In this document: positions 23,701 through 36,297 of the stretch, piece by piece
Numbering within the stretch: the first letter of the stretch is position 1
Layout of the letters: the number at the start of each line of letters is the position of its first letter
Assembly (NCBI RefSeq): GCF_032854445.1
Contig: NC_088297.1
Span: 18,983,127-19,047,126 of the forward strand
Source of the DNA: Liolophura sinensis
Taxonomy: Eukaryota > Mollusca > Polyplacophora > Chitonida > Chitonidae
Length of the DNA stretch: 64,000 nucleotides
Reading direction: 5' to 3'
The notes under the pieces: model-generated
The model's input: only the letters and a program-made list of their open reading frames with translations
What the model was told of the DNA's origin: nothing
The model's database searches: none
Made by a program: the position numbers and the translations under genes

Positions 23701-26700
23701 GTACATTTCAGATTGTTCAACACATGATGTGCAATCACCCCACACTAGTGTCCCATATGCTTTTCTGGGGCTTGGTTCAATTTTGAGAGCGGTTGAAGAC
23801 AGTGCATGTAGGTGACAAGAAATGTTAGGAGACATGAAATTTTGATGTAAATAGAAGGACTATGTGGTGTTGTGTTATGTTTTCTTTAAAAAGGCGACGT
23901 CCAAAGCGATGGCATATGGTTTCGTAGTTACTTTTCTCTGCTTATTGGCATGTAAGGTCTAGACCTGAATAGAAACTTGAATCCGCGATATTTCTTTAAT
24001 TTTTGAATTTGGCCTACATGTAATAAGAGTAACATGTTTTGGGGTCATCATGACTGAAGGCACATGTGTGGATAAGTATGTTTCACCATGGTTTTGGAGT
24101 TATATTCCTGATAGCACAGGGGTATGGGGGAATGCCGTCGGGATTGTTGAGAATTACCCAAGGGCTGGCTTGATGTACAGACATTGAAAATTGTCTATTG
24201 AAAGCTGTGGAGAGAAGGGAGAGTTGTTCATTTATTGGTTTGAGTGACAGTTGGCTGACCTATTTCTATTTCTGCAGTAGGGGTCTCACTTAAATATTTC
24301 TAGCAAGAAAACTATAGATTGTAGCTCTAATCCATTGGTGTGCACCAGAAACTACATGTCTTGGGCTACAATTTGGTGCAAGTCTCAGATTTGTGTCTTT
24401 TGTAGTTCTCATCTTACAGGCCATTTAATTTACGTGACTGAAGAAAGTTTTTCACCATATCTCAAAAAGTTATAAAGAGAGGCAAAATCTGGTTCTGAAT
24501 CAGCGTTGCCAAATACACCAGAATACATGAAAACATTATCAAACTTTAACACTTTTTATAACGTCATAAGTTCGACCAGTGGAGAGCTTCCAAAATTTTC
24601 ATGTCCAAGATTTTTTCACGCTTGTTCTGACTGGGATCCTTCTACAAGTATATCAGATTTCAAAAGAATCCATTCCTTGGTTCTTTAAAGATTTTTAAAG
24701 TTTTTGATTAAAATCCAAAATGACTGCCATGTCATGTGGCCAAAGCTAGTCAAAAACAGCCTAAACTTGCCTCATAACCGTGTTTCTAAAATCATCAAAT
24801 TTTAACAACACCCAATGAAAACTTTTCTTCTTACATCTCTTAAAGCTTTCAAAAAACAGAAGAAAAATAATGAAATTCTGTACAATTTCAATAGGTGTCC
24901 CAGTGCTGGGCCACCTAATTGTGAAAATTAAAATTTACAGATCATCTTTAATTTATTTATTTATCTGATTGGTGTTTTACGCTGTACTCAAGAATATTTC
25001 ACTTATACGACAGCGGCCAGCATTATGGTGTGAGGAAACCGGCCACAGCCTGGGGGAAACCCACGACCATCCGCAAGTTGATGAAAGACCTTCCCACGTA
25101 CGGCCACAGAGGAAGCCAGCATGAGTTGGAATTGAACTCACAGCCACCTCATTGGTGAGAGGCTCCTGGATCATTACGCTGCGTTAGCGCGCTAACCAAC
25201 TGAGCCACTGAAACCCCTCAGTTCATCTTTAAGATCTTGTGTATATTGAGCATGAGTGGTATTAAAAACCCCATACACTGTAGTAGAAACTCCATATGTT
25301 GTATTAGAAACTCCATGTGTTGTATTAGAAACCCCATACATTGTGATGGAAACCTCATACATGGTATAGAGAACCAGCTACATGGTACTAAACATCCTGT
25401 ACATTGTAATAAAAACCCTCTACATGGTATTGCAAACCCAGTACGTTGTATTGTAAACCTTGTACAATAAACACTGTATTGTAAACTGAGTATAATAAAC
25501 ATTGTATTGTAAACTGAGTATAATAAACATTGTATTGTAAACTGAGTATAATAAACATTGTATTGTAAACTGAGTATAATAAACATTGTATTGTAAACTG
25601 AGTACATTTTATTGAAATTCCTGTACATTGTATTTATTTGGCAGATCTACATACAGAGGGCTGCTGGCTGTGATCACATGATCTGCTCTCGCTGTAAGAC
25701 CAACTTCTGCTATCGGTGCGGTGAGAGATTTCGTCACATCAAATTTATCGGGGATCATTACAGTCGTTTGAGTGTCTTCGGCTGTCGATATCGCTTTCTG
25801 CCCGATCGCCCAGTGAAGAGGAAATTGATACGTGGCGCCATTCTGGGTAAGTTGAGGGCACTGTCTATACATGTACCATGTAATGTCAGGTTGAGGGCAC
25901 TGTCTATACATGTACCAGGTAATGTCAGGTTGAGGGCACTGTCTATACATGTACCATGTAATGTCAGGTTGAGGGCACTGTCTATACATGTACCCATGTA
26001 ATGTCAGGTTGAGGGCACTGTCTATACATGTACCATGTGATGTCAGGTTGAGGGCACTGTCTATACATGTACAATGTAATGTCAGGTTGAGGGCACTGTC
26101 TATACATGTACCATGTAATGTCAGGTTGAGGGCACTGTCTATACATGTACCATGTAATGTCAGGTTGAGGGCACTGTCTATACATGTACCATGTAATGTC
26201 AGATTGAGGGCACTGTCTATACATGTACCAGGTAATGTCAGGTTGAGGGCACTGTCTATACATGTACCAGGTAATGTCAGGTTGAGGGCACTGTTTATAC
26301 ATGTACCATGTAATGTCAGGTTGAGGGCACTGTCTATACATGTACCATGTAATGTCAGGTTGAGGGCACTGTCTATACATGTACCAGGTAATGTCAGGTT
26401 GAGGGCACTGTCTATACATGTACAATGTAATGTCAGGTTGAGGGCACTGTCTATACATGTACCATGTAATGTCAGGTTGAGGGCACTGTCTATACATGTA
26501 CAATGTGATGTCAGGTTGAGGGCACTGTCTATACATGTACCAGGTAATGTCAGGTTGAGGGCACTGTCTATACATGTACAATGTAATGTCAGGTTGAGGG
26601 CACTGTCTATACATGTACCATGTAATGTCAGGTTGAGGGCACTGTCTATACATGTACCATGTAATGTCAGGTTGAGGGCACTCTCTATACATGTACCAGG

Positions 26701-29420
26701 TAATGTCAGGTTGAGGGCACTGTCTATACATGTACCAGGTAATGTCAGGTTTAAATTTCGTGGACAAATTTTTTTAGATAATGAAGCCGAGAAGTGCATG
26801 AACAGATTTCCATACTCTGTACATTGAAGGTGTAAGCTATTACTGAATTAATGTGAATCACTGGCTCAGACATTTAAAACGTTGTGGTGTGCTTTGACTA
26901 TCAGGCCCGTGATCAAAGACATGACTGCGTTAGCTGCAGCTTTGAGTGAGAAGGTTTGTCAGGAACATGGAGAAAGTCGATAGTTTTCTTAACTTTGGAA
27001 ACTCCGATTTGGAGTTTTCAACTGACTACCCTTAATTCTGACCTCTATCATATGTGTATATATACTGTAAGTGGAAATTCTTGAGCACAACGGTGAAGAC
27101 AGGTCTGTTCCAAATTTGGGCAGGAGTTGCATTACACCAAACTCTTAGTCAACAGTCAAAACTAACATGTGAATGCCATCTTAGTTATTGCTGCAATATT
27201 AATTTCAGTGCACTTCGAAATACTGTCTTTCGCTGAAGGTTGGGTATGTAAAAATGAAATTAGGTCTTAAATGATAATTTTGATTTGTGAAAAGCAATAA
27301 ATCAAACTAAACAAAAAAGACAAAAACAAAATAAAAATGATATGCTATAAAGAAGAAGAAACATAAAAACAATGCCAAAATCAAATGCAAGAGCTTGAAA
27401 TCTTGTTTGCAAATTTGGTCTTTCATTTTTTTTTTGCAATTTTTTCTTTCACAAAAATAGGGTCTTTGAAAATATTTTTGTACGGATGTCTTACATTCAA
27501 TCACATGCCTTTAATCTGAATTATTATAATATTTATGATTATATTGAAAATACAGATATGATCAGAATCCAGGTTAAACACATTTGTCAGCTGAAAAGAT
27601 CAAATTCTGGCGCAAATATATTTATTAAACATATTCTGCATCCCGATTTGTACTATTATTAAACAAAGACAGTATATACCTTGATGTGGTTCAAAATACT
27701 CATGATACAAAAATTATTTTCAACTGTCTTTTTCTCTTCAAAGAAAAATTGGAAAAAAAGATCACATTGACAAAATTACTGTAATTCTGTAACCTTTTTG
27801 CACGTTTTCAAGGTGTAAATTCAGGCTTATTCATATTCTGTGTAGACTGCCTCTGTCTCCAAAATCAAATTAAAAATGTGCACAAATTGTATGCGAAAAA
27901 GTTTAGGAATTACAGTAATGTAACTTTTCACACTCTTCCATCTGAGTTTTATGCAATTTTTCGTTTTTTTTTTTGCAGCAAAGTGTGTTTTGCATGTATA
28001 TTAACATGTCTGTATATCTGTATGTATGTTTGTCTGTCTGTCCGCAGGTGGAAAGCTTCTTGTGGCACCTGTTGTAGCAGGTCTAGCTGTGGGTGGAGCT
28101 GCACTGTTCCTTGGGTTTGGAACGATTGCGGCGCCTTTCTATGGTGGATACAAGCTGCACAAGCGTCTGAAGCTAAGAAAACAGCGGGAACGTCGTCGGC
28201 GCATGGAACAAGAGCAGCGCTTCCCCAGGAATGTGTATCTTTTTCCGGAACAGCACACGTTGTTCCCGGACTACATGACGGCAGATGATTTGGATGTTGT
28301 TATCCGGCGAGGCATACTAGCCCGCAACGGTAGCATGCAGCGGTTCTTGTCGGGCACAAATGACTTGCCACCAGTGCACCTGCCAGTGTCACGATTTTCT
28401 GAGAATGTCATGCACCGACGTGATTTGACAGCTGAGACAGCGCTGAACGGAGTGCTTCCTACTGTGTCTGCGAGAGTTGATGAGAAAGAAGTGAACGTGG
28501 AAGTTCTCCCGTCAGACGGCAATCCCACACCGGGTAACAGCAGAGGTGAGGTGCTGAATAAACGAGCCGTCACTACAGCGCGAATTATGCGCCCTAATCC
28601 TGCTGGTGAAGCAGACCTTGAGTATACGATGGAAGTGCTAAATGTTGTTACACGATATATCGACGACAAGAGTGACGAGGAAGACACAGACACCAAGCAT
28701 AGCAACTCTTCGTGGCGAAAGGATGATACAGCGAATATAAAAGGGGCAATACAGCTGACGAAAAATAAACCTGACAATACTATCGAGAGCTCTGTTGACC
28801 AAATTCCAACAACTAAAATTCAGTCTGGTGAAGCAACGATGTCTGCCAAAGGTAAATCCATCTGTCGCAAAATAGAAAAGGTACAGTTTGCTAAAGAATT
28901 GGAGAAGACGACACTGGAAGCTGAAGTTTTGACCAACAACAACATTTTGTCAGTGAAAAACAGTGCCAAGGAAGGAGAAGGGAAAGGCATTGCTCATGTA
29001 CCATGGTTGAACATCGTCTGCGGTAAAATGTCGAAGGAAAAGGAGCTGCCACCCAAAAAGACGAGCTTAGCAGAAAAGTGCCCGATCAAAAGCACGAAAG
29101 ATGTTGATGGAAAATCTGAAGGAAAGAATGAGATGCAGGACGAATTGGATCTATGTGTGAATGTTTCCCCGCTGTCTACATCTGAAACAGTCAACCTGGA
29201 CGTCAAGCAGAAAAGTTTGAAACCAGCAAGTGACTGCAAGTCATACGATCTTGGGGCTTTTGGACCAGAATCAGATGATGGAGATGATTTCTCTGTGAGT
29301 TCTGCCAGTGAATGTCCACCTCAACCTTCCTCGACCAGCTATTTTAATGCTGCGGGGCACTGCCTGGAATTCATAGATGAAGAGTATGTGTCACAGCAGT
29401 CTGAGATAACTTGTTTGTAG
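19917..29420 (+). CDS. RNF217: RBR-type E3 ubiquitin ligase, RNF217-like, three coding exons
   Basis: Exons 19917-20789, 25645-25846 and 28048-29420 join in phases 0 and 1 through GT-AG introns to 815 codons plus stop. RING1 has C128, C131, C142/143, C148, C151, C169 and C174. The IBR has C211, C214, C239, C242, C247, C250, H255 and C260. RING2 has C287 and C290, then GCDHM with the predicted catalytic Cys300, then C305, C308, C313, C316. A hydrophobic Gly/Ala/Val/Leu segment (about 362-390) followed by a very basic stretch is a likely membrane anchor, as in vertebrate RNF217. Order and wording of RING2 plus the 'FGCxYRxLP' stretch point to RNF217 rather than RNF19 or RNF144. RBR ligases accept ubiquitin from E2 on the RING2 cysteine and pass it to substrate. 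The N-terminal 120 residues are Ser/Asp/Glu-rich; the 415-residue tail is unassigned. The start ATG has A at -3 and G at +4. Substrates are unknown; orthology is inferred without an alignment. Confidence 0.92.
20980..21195 (+). mobile_element. Diverged SINE in intron 1 of the RNF217-like gene
   Basis: Head (CCTTGGCCTAGCGGTTCGAG), GAGTTCAAGTCCAGC, shortened core and an AATCAAATAAATAAATAA tail. Confidence 0.84.
24952..25222 (-). mobile_element. Almost full-length SINE, minus orientation
   Basis: Tail, core and tRNA-like head (CGCGCTAACCAACTGAGCCA) are all present. A 10-nt direct repeat TCATCTTTAA flanks it at 24942-24951 and 25223-25232. Confidence 0.92.
25255..25474. repeat. Degenerate ~22-bp tandem repeat in intron 1
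   Basis: Repeated words such as TTAGAAACTCCAT and CATACATTGT recur at roughly 22-bp spacing with many substitutions. It adjoins the younger 28-bp array and shares its TTGTATTGTAAAC words. Confidence 0.7.
25475..25610. repeat. 28-bp tandem array just before exon 2
   Basis: About five near-identical copies of a unit starting TGTATTGTAAACTGAG begin at 25475, 25503, 25531, 25559 and 25587. The last ends about 40 nt before the exon 2 acceptor. Confidence 0.93.
25645..25846 (+). CDS. RNF217: RNF217-like exon 2 (rest of RING2 with catalytic cysteine)
   Basis: The exon starts after ATTTGGCAG and ends at CTGG|GTAAGT (202 nt). It encodes GCDHM with the active-site cysteine, the CSRC and FCYRC zinc ligands, and the downstream stretch conserved in the RNF217 family. 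It lies between a 28-bp tandem array ending about 40 nt upstream and a 39-bp minisatellite starting 5 nt into the next intron. Confidence 0.93.
25847..28047 (+). other. Intron 2 of the RNF217-like gene
   Basis: The intron has a GTAAGT donor and a TCCGCAG acceptor. Its first 0.9 kb is a 39-bp minisatellite; the rest (26750-28047) is AT-rich and shows no recognisable element. Confidence 0.85.
25852..26749. repeat. 39-bp minisatellite, 23 copies, at the exon 2 donor
   Basis: The unit begins TTGAGGGCACTG and ends AATGTCAGG. I count 23 starts, at 25852, 25891, 25930, 25969, then every 39 bp from 26009 to 26711; the fourth copy has one extra C. Copies are nearly identical and differ mainly at a CATG/CAGG/AATG position before TAATG. 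Because 39 is a multiple of 3 and the unit lacks stops, long open frames appear on both strands; I do not regard these as genes. Confidence 0.97.
28048..29420 (+). CDS. RNF217: RNF217-like exon 3 (membrane segment and long C-terminal tail)
   Basis: The exon starts after TCCGCAG and completes a split Gly codon. It encodes GGKLLVAP, a hydrophobic run, a basic KLHKRLKLRKQRERRRR-like run, then about 415 residues rich in Ser, Glu, Lys and Asp without recognisable domains, ending at TAG 29418-29420. The long tail in one exon is much longer than the short end of vertebrate RNF217. Confidence 0.88.
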
Positions 29421-30890
29421 GCTGACGAAGGGAGATGACCAGCCCTCCTCTGTCCATCCCATCCCCAGTTATCTGCCCTTGGTGAAATTGTGGTTGTTTT
29501 TTTTTTTTACATAAAACGGTTCAGTTTTCTGGGAAGATTTATGTGTTGTTATGAGCACGAAGTTTCATTAATGAAATACACATGTAGTAAAAAATTGTCA
29601 CTTTTGAAATAAGAATGCTTGAAGGAAAGCATTTTGATATATATATATTTGCTCTTACCCCTGTCAGTGGTTGGAAACCAGGAGACAAACTGTTGAAACA
29701 AGTTTACAGGAGAAACTTACTGGAGTTGACGCTAGAAACTGGCATGTGATTATGTACAACTTGACAACTTGTGAATTTGACAAATTATTCCAAAAATATT
29801 AACAGTACATAGATAGCAACGTGATGTTTGTTATAATGAAGGAACAGTGTGATCCAACATTATCATGTCATATGCGTGTACGTACTGTATAATTCATATA
29901 TGTGTAGTATTTACTTTGCAGTAATTCTTTTTTTGACTGCATATAGTACCTGTACATTGCATCTAGATACATACATGTATATATGTACAGCCTAGAAATG
30001 AAAGTGAAAGTAAATCTGTATGTAAATCCGCATCTTTGACATGCTAGGATGCCGAGTGGAAATATCAAACCATGCATGGATTATAACAAGTCAGTGGAAA
30101 GATGTCAAAAAACATATGTAACTGTAAGAAAACTTATCAATTTTTACTTGTTTTTGTTTGTACACATGTATAACACCTTTTCTGATACAAAATACGGCAT
30201 CACTGGAATGATCTCTAGACGTTCCCAGCTTTGCCATCATTGTTGTCTACAATGCATGGGTGTCACAAGGGTCGACAGTGTGATAGTGTGTGCTAAAATC
30301 AGCTGGTACTCATTTACATATTTCTTTAGCAAATATTTTTACAAAGCTGTTGGATTATTCCTCACTGTGTGGGACAAAGTCGTGCATGTATACCGGTTAG
30401 GGTGAAACAAGTTTTATTTATGTAAAATACAAAACTGTTCAACCAATAAGAGGATGTGTGCGAAATTCAAATCCAGTGTAATTATACGAAAACACCATGT
30501 GTATGGACCTTAGTCATTGTTATGGCAACCAGACCATTTTTTTCAATTAAACTTATTACTCTTTTGGTTTAAGGGTTTTTTATTTTTTAAATTTTACTGT
30601 ATACTGTTATAATTTTAAAATGACCACTTACTGATTCTTTTAATTCACGTCCGTAAGTTTTATCCATATTGTTATATCTATATTACTCTTTTTTTTTTCT
30701 TTTAATCATTTACATGTATCATATTTTGGTTCTTTTTTTTTTTCAGTGAGTATAATCCTTATTTCCTCCAGTGTTGTCCTCTTTGATATTTAAAAGGATG
30801 TAAGAATGGGAAACAGAGAGAACAATTTTGTGTTAATAAGTATGTTTTCTTTTTTTAATTTGGAAATCTTTCATGTAGATATTGATTCCT

Positions 30891-31145
30891 TTACTCTCCG
30901 GTTTTGTGTTTTTTGAACCATGAATCATCCAGGAGCGATTGGATCTTTTTAATATAGCGCCGATGAAACTGCATCTTAATACTCAGATCTAACCCTGTGT
31001 GAGATATAGCTGAAAGAAGAACACGGCAAATGTCATTCATATAAGGCTGATCACGGAAAACTTCATCAAATACTTTTCGCACCCTGTAGCGCCTTGGTAA
31101 CAATAAGCACTTGATGATTCTCGTCTGACCATAATATTTGCACAA
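30891..31145 (-). other. Unassigned open frame, possible exon or gene relic
   Basis: The frame has 84 codons with a protein-like composition (RRYRVRKVFDEVFRDQPYMN and LDLSIKMQFHRRYIKK). It has no stop-rich or repeat-like content, unlike its neighbours. I do not recognise it; TTG is the first candidate start in frame and no splice signals were confirmed. Confidence 0.25.
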
Positions 31146-32644
31146 TATAATGCTTGATGAAGATCACCTGTTTTCCACCAGTGTGGTTTTCACATTTATA
31201 ACCTGCCAAAGATCAGGCATTTATCCTAGGCACTCCGGATAAATGAAAAAGTTATTGCGTAAGGCTTTAAACAACAGACAGATGAACGAATGAAACTTTC
31301 ATGGGTAGAATGAAATACTGTGCTTTAATAGTTGAATTTTAAGGTGGGCTTTATGGACCACGTGTATTCTCGGGTACAGATAATATCATACAGATTTTTT
31401 TTTTTTATTATGTGCATTATGTAATGTACAGTAATACAGAAGAAAACACATGGTTAAAGGGATGCAGGACTGATGCTGATTGATTGAAAGTGGAGACAGG
31501 GTTTCCTGTGTTAAACCCTGCAGCTTTAGTCACTTTTGAATAAAGTGTACCATCCCTAAAATTCAGCTTAGGCATGGTATAGCCTGTACTTGCCCCACTC
31601 TCACATCAGTTAATCGGAATTAATTCTGTAGCCCTTTAAGGTCAAGTGAGAGAAGCCCCTGATGTCATTGGAGCCCAATAACACTGTCGGTAAGGTCATT
31701 AAAACCCACCATAGAATTCAAATATTTCAATGCATTCAGTTCTTTTCAAAAAGAGTTTAACAATTTTAAATATCATTGATACAGTTTCGACTGGTGGGTT
31801 AGATGTTCAGTAATTTTATAAATACCATAAATCTTGTCCATGACTAATATCCCCATTTTTCCTGATTCTGAGAATTCTGTTGATTTTAGAAAAGTTTTTT
31901 GAGATTTTCTTGAAACATGGGATCATATTTCACAAGAAAACTTGAAGTTTCAGCACCAAAAATAATATTAAGTGACATTTATTTGCCTCAAAAAATGCAC
32001 CTATCTTGACGAAATTTTTGGTCATTTATGGCACATGTATGTCACATATTCCAGAGACTAACCCTGTTTTAAGGTGATGAGGAAAAGTATTGCGCTTGTG
32101 TTGTTTCTTTTTTTTTTTAAAAGCAAAATAGTGCAGCTTGAGTGTGGTATGTTACATATTGGTCAGGCTTCTGACTCATTTTATAGTACTACATTTTTGC
32201 ATGTACCTGATGCTGTATTTCATTATTGACGCAATCATGATCTTTCTGTTCCTTTTTCTAAAAGGAATGTAGTGTTTAATTAAGTCTCAGTGTTTTAATT
32301 TTTTCGACAGTTTTGGAGTTAAAACGGCTAGGACTTAAGTTAACTGCTCTTAAATGTCAGATGTTTTATTTCTATACACTAAGGTAATTTAACATCAGTT
32401 TATGTCTAAATACATGTGATTATTCAGTTTGTTTTTAAATTAAGCCTATGTGCTTTTTTTCTTGAGTTTTGTTTGAGTTGTGTAATCTCCACCCTATTTG
32501 GAAGTGACAGTTATGTAATTCTATATTTCAGCCACCAGCATAAAACAGATTTATACCAATTTATAACCTCACTAATCAGATCGTTCAATATTCTGTAGCC
32601 ATAATCGTTCAATGTTCAGTATTTTCAGTTTAGTCTTGAACATA

Positions 32645-32752
32645 TTTATTTATTTCTTTGACTGGTGTTTTATGCCATACTCCAGAATATTTCACTGATA
32701 CAACGGCGGCCAGCATTATGGTGGGAGGAAACCCACGACCATCGGCAGGTTG
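32645..32752 (-). mobile_element. 5'-truncated SINE with target duplication
   Basis: Only the tail and part of the core remain. A 12-nt duplication GTCTTGAACATA at 32633-32644 and 32753-32764 shows that it inserted already truncated. Confidence 0.92.
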
Positions 32753-34716
32753 GTCTTGAACATAGGTTGGGAGTATAAATCCATGGTTTCGACTCTAAAT
32801 GTCTTTTGCAGTGAGCTAGATTTCTCCCTTCTGGTTAATGGATTGGTCCTCAGCCCAAGGTCAACCAAACTTTCACCAGAGTCCATACAAAGCCTTTGTC
32901 CATACAGTTAGCGAAAGACAGATTGACGAACAGTCATACATATACAGTCAACTAATAGCTGGCAAAAACGTAACCTACATTTGAGCAGATAGTAAAAGAA
33001 AAATTTCAAGCACTGTACTGCTCCACACTGTTGATAATTCAAGCTTTAGCTACAAGAGCATCTGACAATTCCAGGAGAGTGCATAACCTTGGATATTTGT
33101 ACTGAAGAGTATATACCATACTGTAATTCTTCGTCTTTTTCTTATGTTTGTGAGGTGATTATTATAGTTTTGTCTCCAAAATTAAACTAAAAATGCCCAT
33201 AAAATGCGTTGAAAGTTGCTCCATTATATGTGAAAAGGCTGATGAATTAAGGTAGGTCTACTCTTTTATTTGGTTTGTTTAGGAGTTTTCCGGCTGTTTT
33301 CTCTGGACGAATTTTTTTAATGTATTCATTTTTTTTTCTTAAACTTACATTATACCAGTAATGAATAATCATTGACCTTTGAGAGGTGTGTAGAAATAAA
33401 TAGGGAAAAGTCTGATGTGAAGATCCGGGACATGAATGAGAAAAACGCAAACGGAGAAAACACCCATTTTCTAGTTTTGAACTTCTTGTTCTTATATATG
33501 ATGAAAATGGAAGCTCAAAACAGTGGGAATTTAATGATGTATAAAATTGAGAAGGTTATAAATAAACATACACAGATATAAACAGATATCCCGTATATAT
33601 GGTAATATTATCTGTTTAAATGCATGTAAAAGCATTATTGATTGAGGTAATGAAGAAACTAAGTCTGATACTTGGAGTGACATTTTCTGTGGGAATTTCA
33701 TATCTGGTAGATGTTATAAATTTTGTTGCGAATTAAATAGAATTACTGCCTTTATGGAAATTTAATGAAGACTAAAATTAAAAAAAAAGTGCTTAATTTA
33801 TGACAAGAATACAATCTTCATTAAGAAGACGAAAGATTTTGCACTTTTGAAAACGAAAGGGTGAAACGGTTTGCAGACTAAACCATGGTTTCATCAGGCA
33901 AAAACCAAAGATTTTTCATTGAATTTCCTTATTCCTTAATGTACATTGTAAGTACAGCATCATGGTTTTGTGGATTGGAGATGCATGTTCCATAGAGAGA
34001 GTGGCTAATTGAGGTGCCATCAGGAAGAAAAGTTTTGTTGCCGACTTTAAATTGATGTGAAATTTGTTTTGTCTGGAATTAGGAGAAATCTAAATTGTGT
34101 GCTCTTGTTCCTCTTTACGACAACTGGTTGATGTTTCAGAAATTTTGAAAATAATATATACATTCAGCACTTGTGTGAGTAAGTTTTGACTGTACCATAC
34201 ATGTAGGTTTTATTTTGGATTTTTGGCTAGAAATGTTCAGATCAGCCAGTCACTGTGTGGCAATATTTTTGTACACATATTTAGAGGTAAGATTTTGTTA
34301 AGTGTTTCATGTTTGTTTTTCACCTTTTTAAATATCCTGATGAGATTGGGGTTAACATAATTGAAAATGATTCTGGTGATGTAAGATTTCAACGTGTTTG
34401 TGATCTCACATATACAGTTTTATTTTTTTACCATTTGAATTGTTTGATTTTGTTTCCTGAATTTGAATGACTTTTTTTCCCCCCAAGAAGTAATATTTTG
34501 TGGTAAGTACATGTGGATGTATACTGTTAGTGAAGTTGTTACGTAAGAAGAATGAACATGGATTTTGTGAAGAATATTTCATGTGAAGAGTTTCCCATGT
34601 GAAGAATGTTCTTGTGAAAAAAAGTTCCATGTGAAGGATGCTTTATCGGAAATATATTCAATATGACGTTTGTTCCACATGAATAATGTTCCTTATGAAA
34701 GCTTTTTCAGGTGAAT

Positions 34717-34830
34717 AGTGTTCCATTGTGAACAAATTGTTTCTCTGTCAAGAATGTTCCATTGTGAACAAATTGTTTCTCTGTCAAGGATGTTCCATTG
34801 TGAACAAATTGTTTCTCTGTCAAGAATGTT
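34717..34830. repeat. 36-bp tandem repeat, three copies
   Basis: TTCCATTGTGAACAAATTGT and TTCTCTGTCAAGA repeat at 36-nt spacing inside a wider region (34530-34920) of decayed TTCCANNTGAA words. Confidence 0.93.
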
Positions 34831-36044
34831 CCACATGTAACATGTTCTGTATGAAATTTGTTCCATTTGAAGAGTGATTTATATGAAGATGAGGAGTGAT
34901 TCAGGTGATGCATGTTCCACAAGGTGTGGGTTACATTTTGGGGACATTTCTTTATGAAGGATGTGAAGGCTATCGAGATCTTCAGATTTTTTATTTAATT
35001 ATTTTTTTTTTTTTTGTTATTTTAGAAAATAGTTTGTGATGTTATGTGGTCTGAACAGTCATAATTTTTATTCTTTGGTTATTTTCAGTTGCTTAAAATC
35101 ATGTAAATTATCTGAATCAAGATTGAAATAAGTCCTGTATGACCTGTTTGTGATAAAGGATACAGTTTATTCTGATGGATTCTGTTTGTTTGTTTTTTTC
35201 AAACAAGTACAAGGTAATATAATACATATATATCAACCCAGAGAAGTTTATCTTTTATTTTTTTGCCTTTTTTTTTTCATACTTACAGGTAGTTGCACCA
35301 CATTATATAGTTAGCATAACTTTTTAGTTAAAATTATACAGGTTAGAGGTATAGTGGTTATAAAACACTGATACTTTCCTTTCACGGCTCAGTGTCAAGG
35401 GCTGTAATACTGCCAAAAGTGGCATTAAAAGAAAAGACGACAAATAATATAACCAGGGTTATTCCAGAAGAGCTGGGGAAATTGACCTACTGACAACACC
35501 CATAATCATTTTTTTCTGATGTGCTTAATAACTCAGTAAATCAAATTTTACTTTTTTTTTTTCAAAATTTTTTATCAAAATCAGGAATTTTTACGTTACC
35601 ATTACGTTATAGGATATACGCCGTGTTAAAGCAAGGGGAAACATGATGTTTCAAACACATCAGTTCAGGTGAAGTGGACGAACCTGAAACAACAGCATTC
35701 TCAGGTTATTGAGATAATTTGTATTGATCAAAATTGATAACGTGGTGCTGTTGATTTTCTCAGTGTCTGAGATTTTGCTTACTCTCGGTTAGGCAAAATA
35801 AAAAATTCAGAAAGTTATGATTTTTAAACTTTATGTGGGATACTTTATAAGTGTAAATATACAATTGTTTTGGCATTGTCTTCTTTTAAACAATAATTGA
35901 TTCTTCCAAAAAGTGTCAGTCATGAGGAGTTGGTTAGTTCCAATCTAGATTATCCTTGATATTCTCAGTCTCGACTGTAGTCAGGTCTTTGGCAGTAATG
36001 AGCTTTTGATGATGCTGCTGCTTTCACATGGCCTTACGTGATTT

Positions 36045-36297
36045 GATTTGATTTTCACTCCATACTCAAGAATATTTCACTTATGTGACAGCGGCCAGCG
36101 TTATGGTGGGAGGAAACCAGGCAGAGCCCGGAGGAAACCCACGACCATCCACAGGTTGCTGGCAGACCTTCCCACGTATAGTCCGAGAGGAAGCCAGCAT
36201 GAGCTGGACTTGAACTCACAGCAACCGCATCGGTGATAGGCTCCTGGGTCATTATGCTGTGATAGCGTGCTAACCAACTGTGCCACAGAGGCCCCAC
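36045..36297 (-). mobile_element. Near full-length SINE, minus orientation
   Basis: Core and head (AACCAACTGTGCCACAGAGG) are present with scattered substitutions. Confidence 0.88.

Larger units (their letters stand above)
20790..25644 (+). other. Intron 1 of the RNF217-like gene
   Basis: This 4.9-kb intron has a GTAGGC donor and a TTTGGCAG acceptor. It holds a decayed SINE at about 20980-21195, an almost full-length minus-oriented SINE at 24952-25222, and degenerate short tandem repeats from 25255 to the acceptor. Between 21200 and 24940 I see no gene, RNA gene or recognisable element. Confidence 0.85.

Noticed and set aside
25218..25628. Minus-strand 136-codon open frame rich in QYN/YTQ words
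   Set aside because: It is a translation of the short tandem repeats before exon 2.
25852..26749. CRISPR-like array
   Set aside because: Units are contiguous with no unique spacers, and the context is a eukaryotic intron.
25609..26827. Long repetitive open frames (up to 396 codons) on both strands
   Set aside because: They come from a stop-free 39-bp unit repeated in frame; the region is the intron between RING2 and the membrane segment, and both strands are equally open.
28271..28777. 168-codon minus-strand open frame
   Set aside because: It is the shadow of the RNF217-like exon 3 on the opposite strand.
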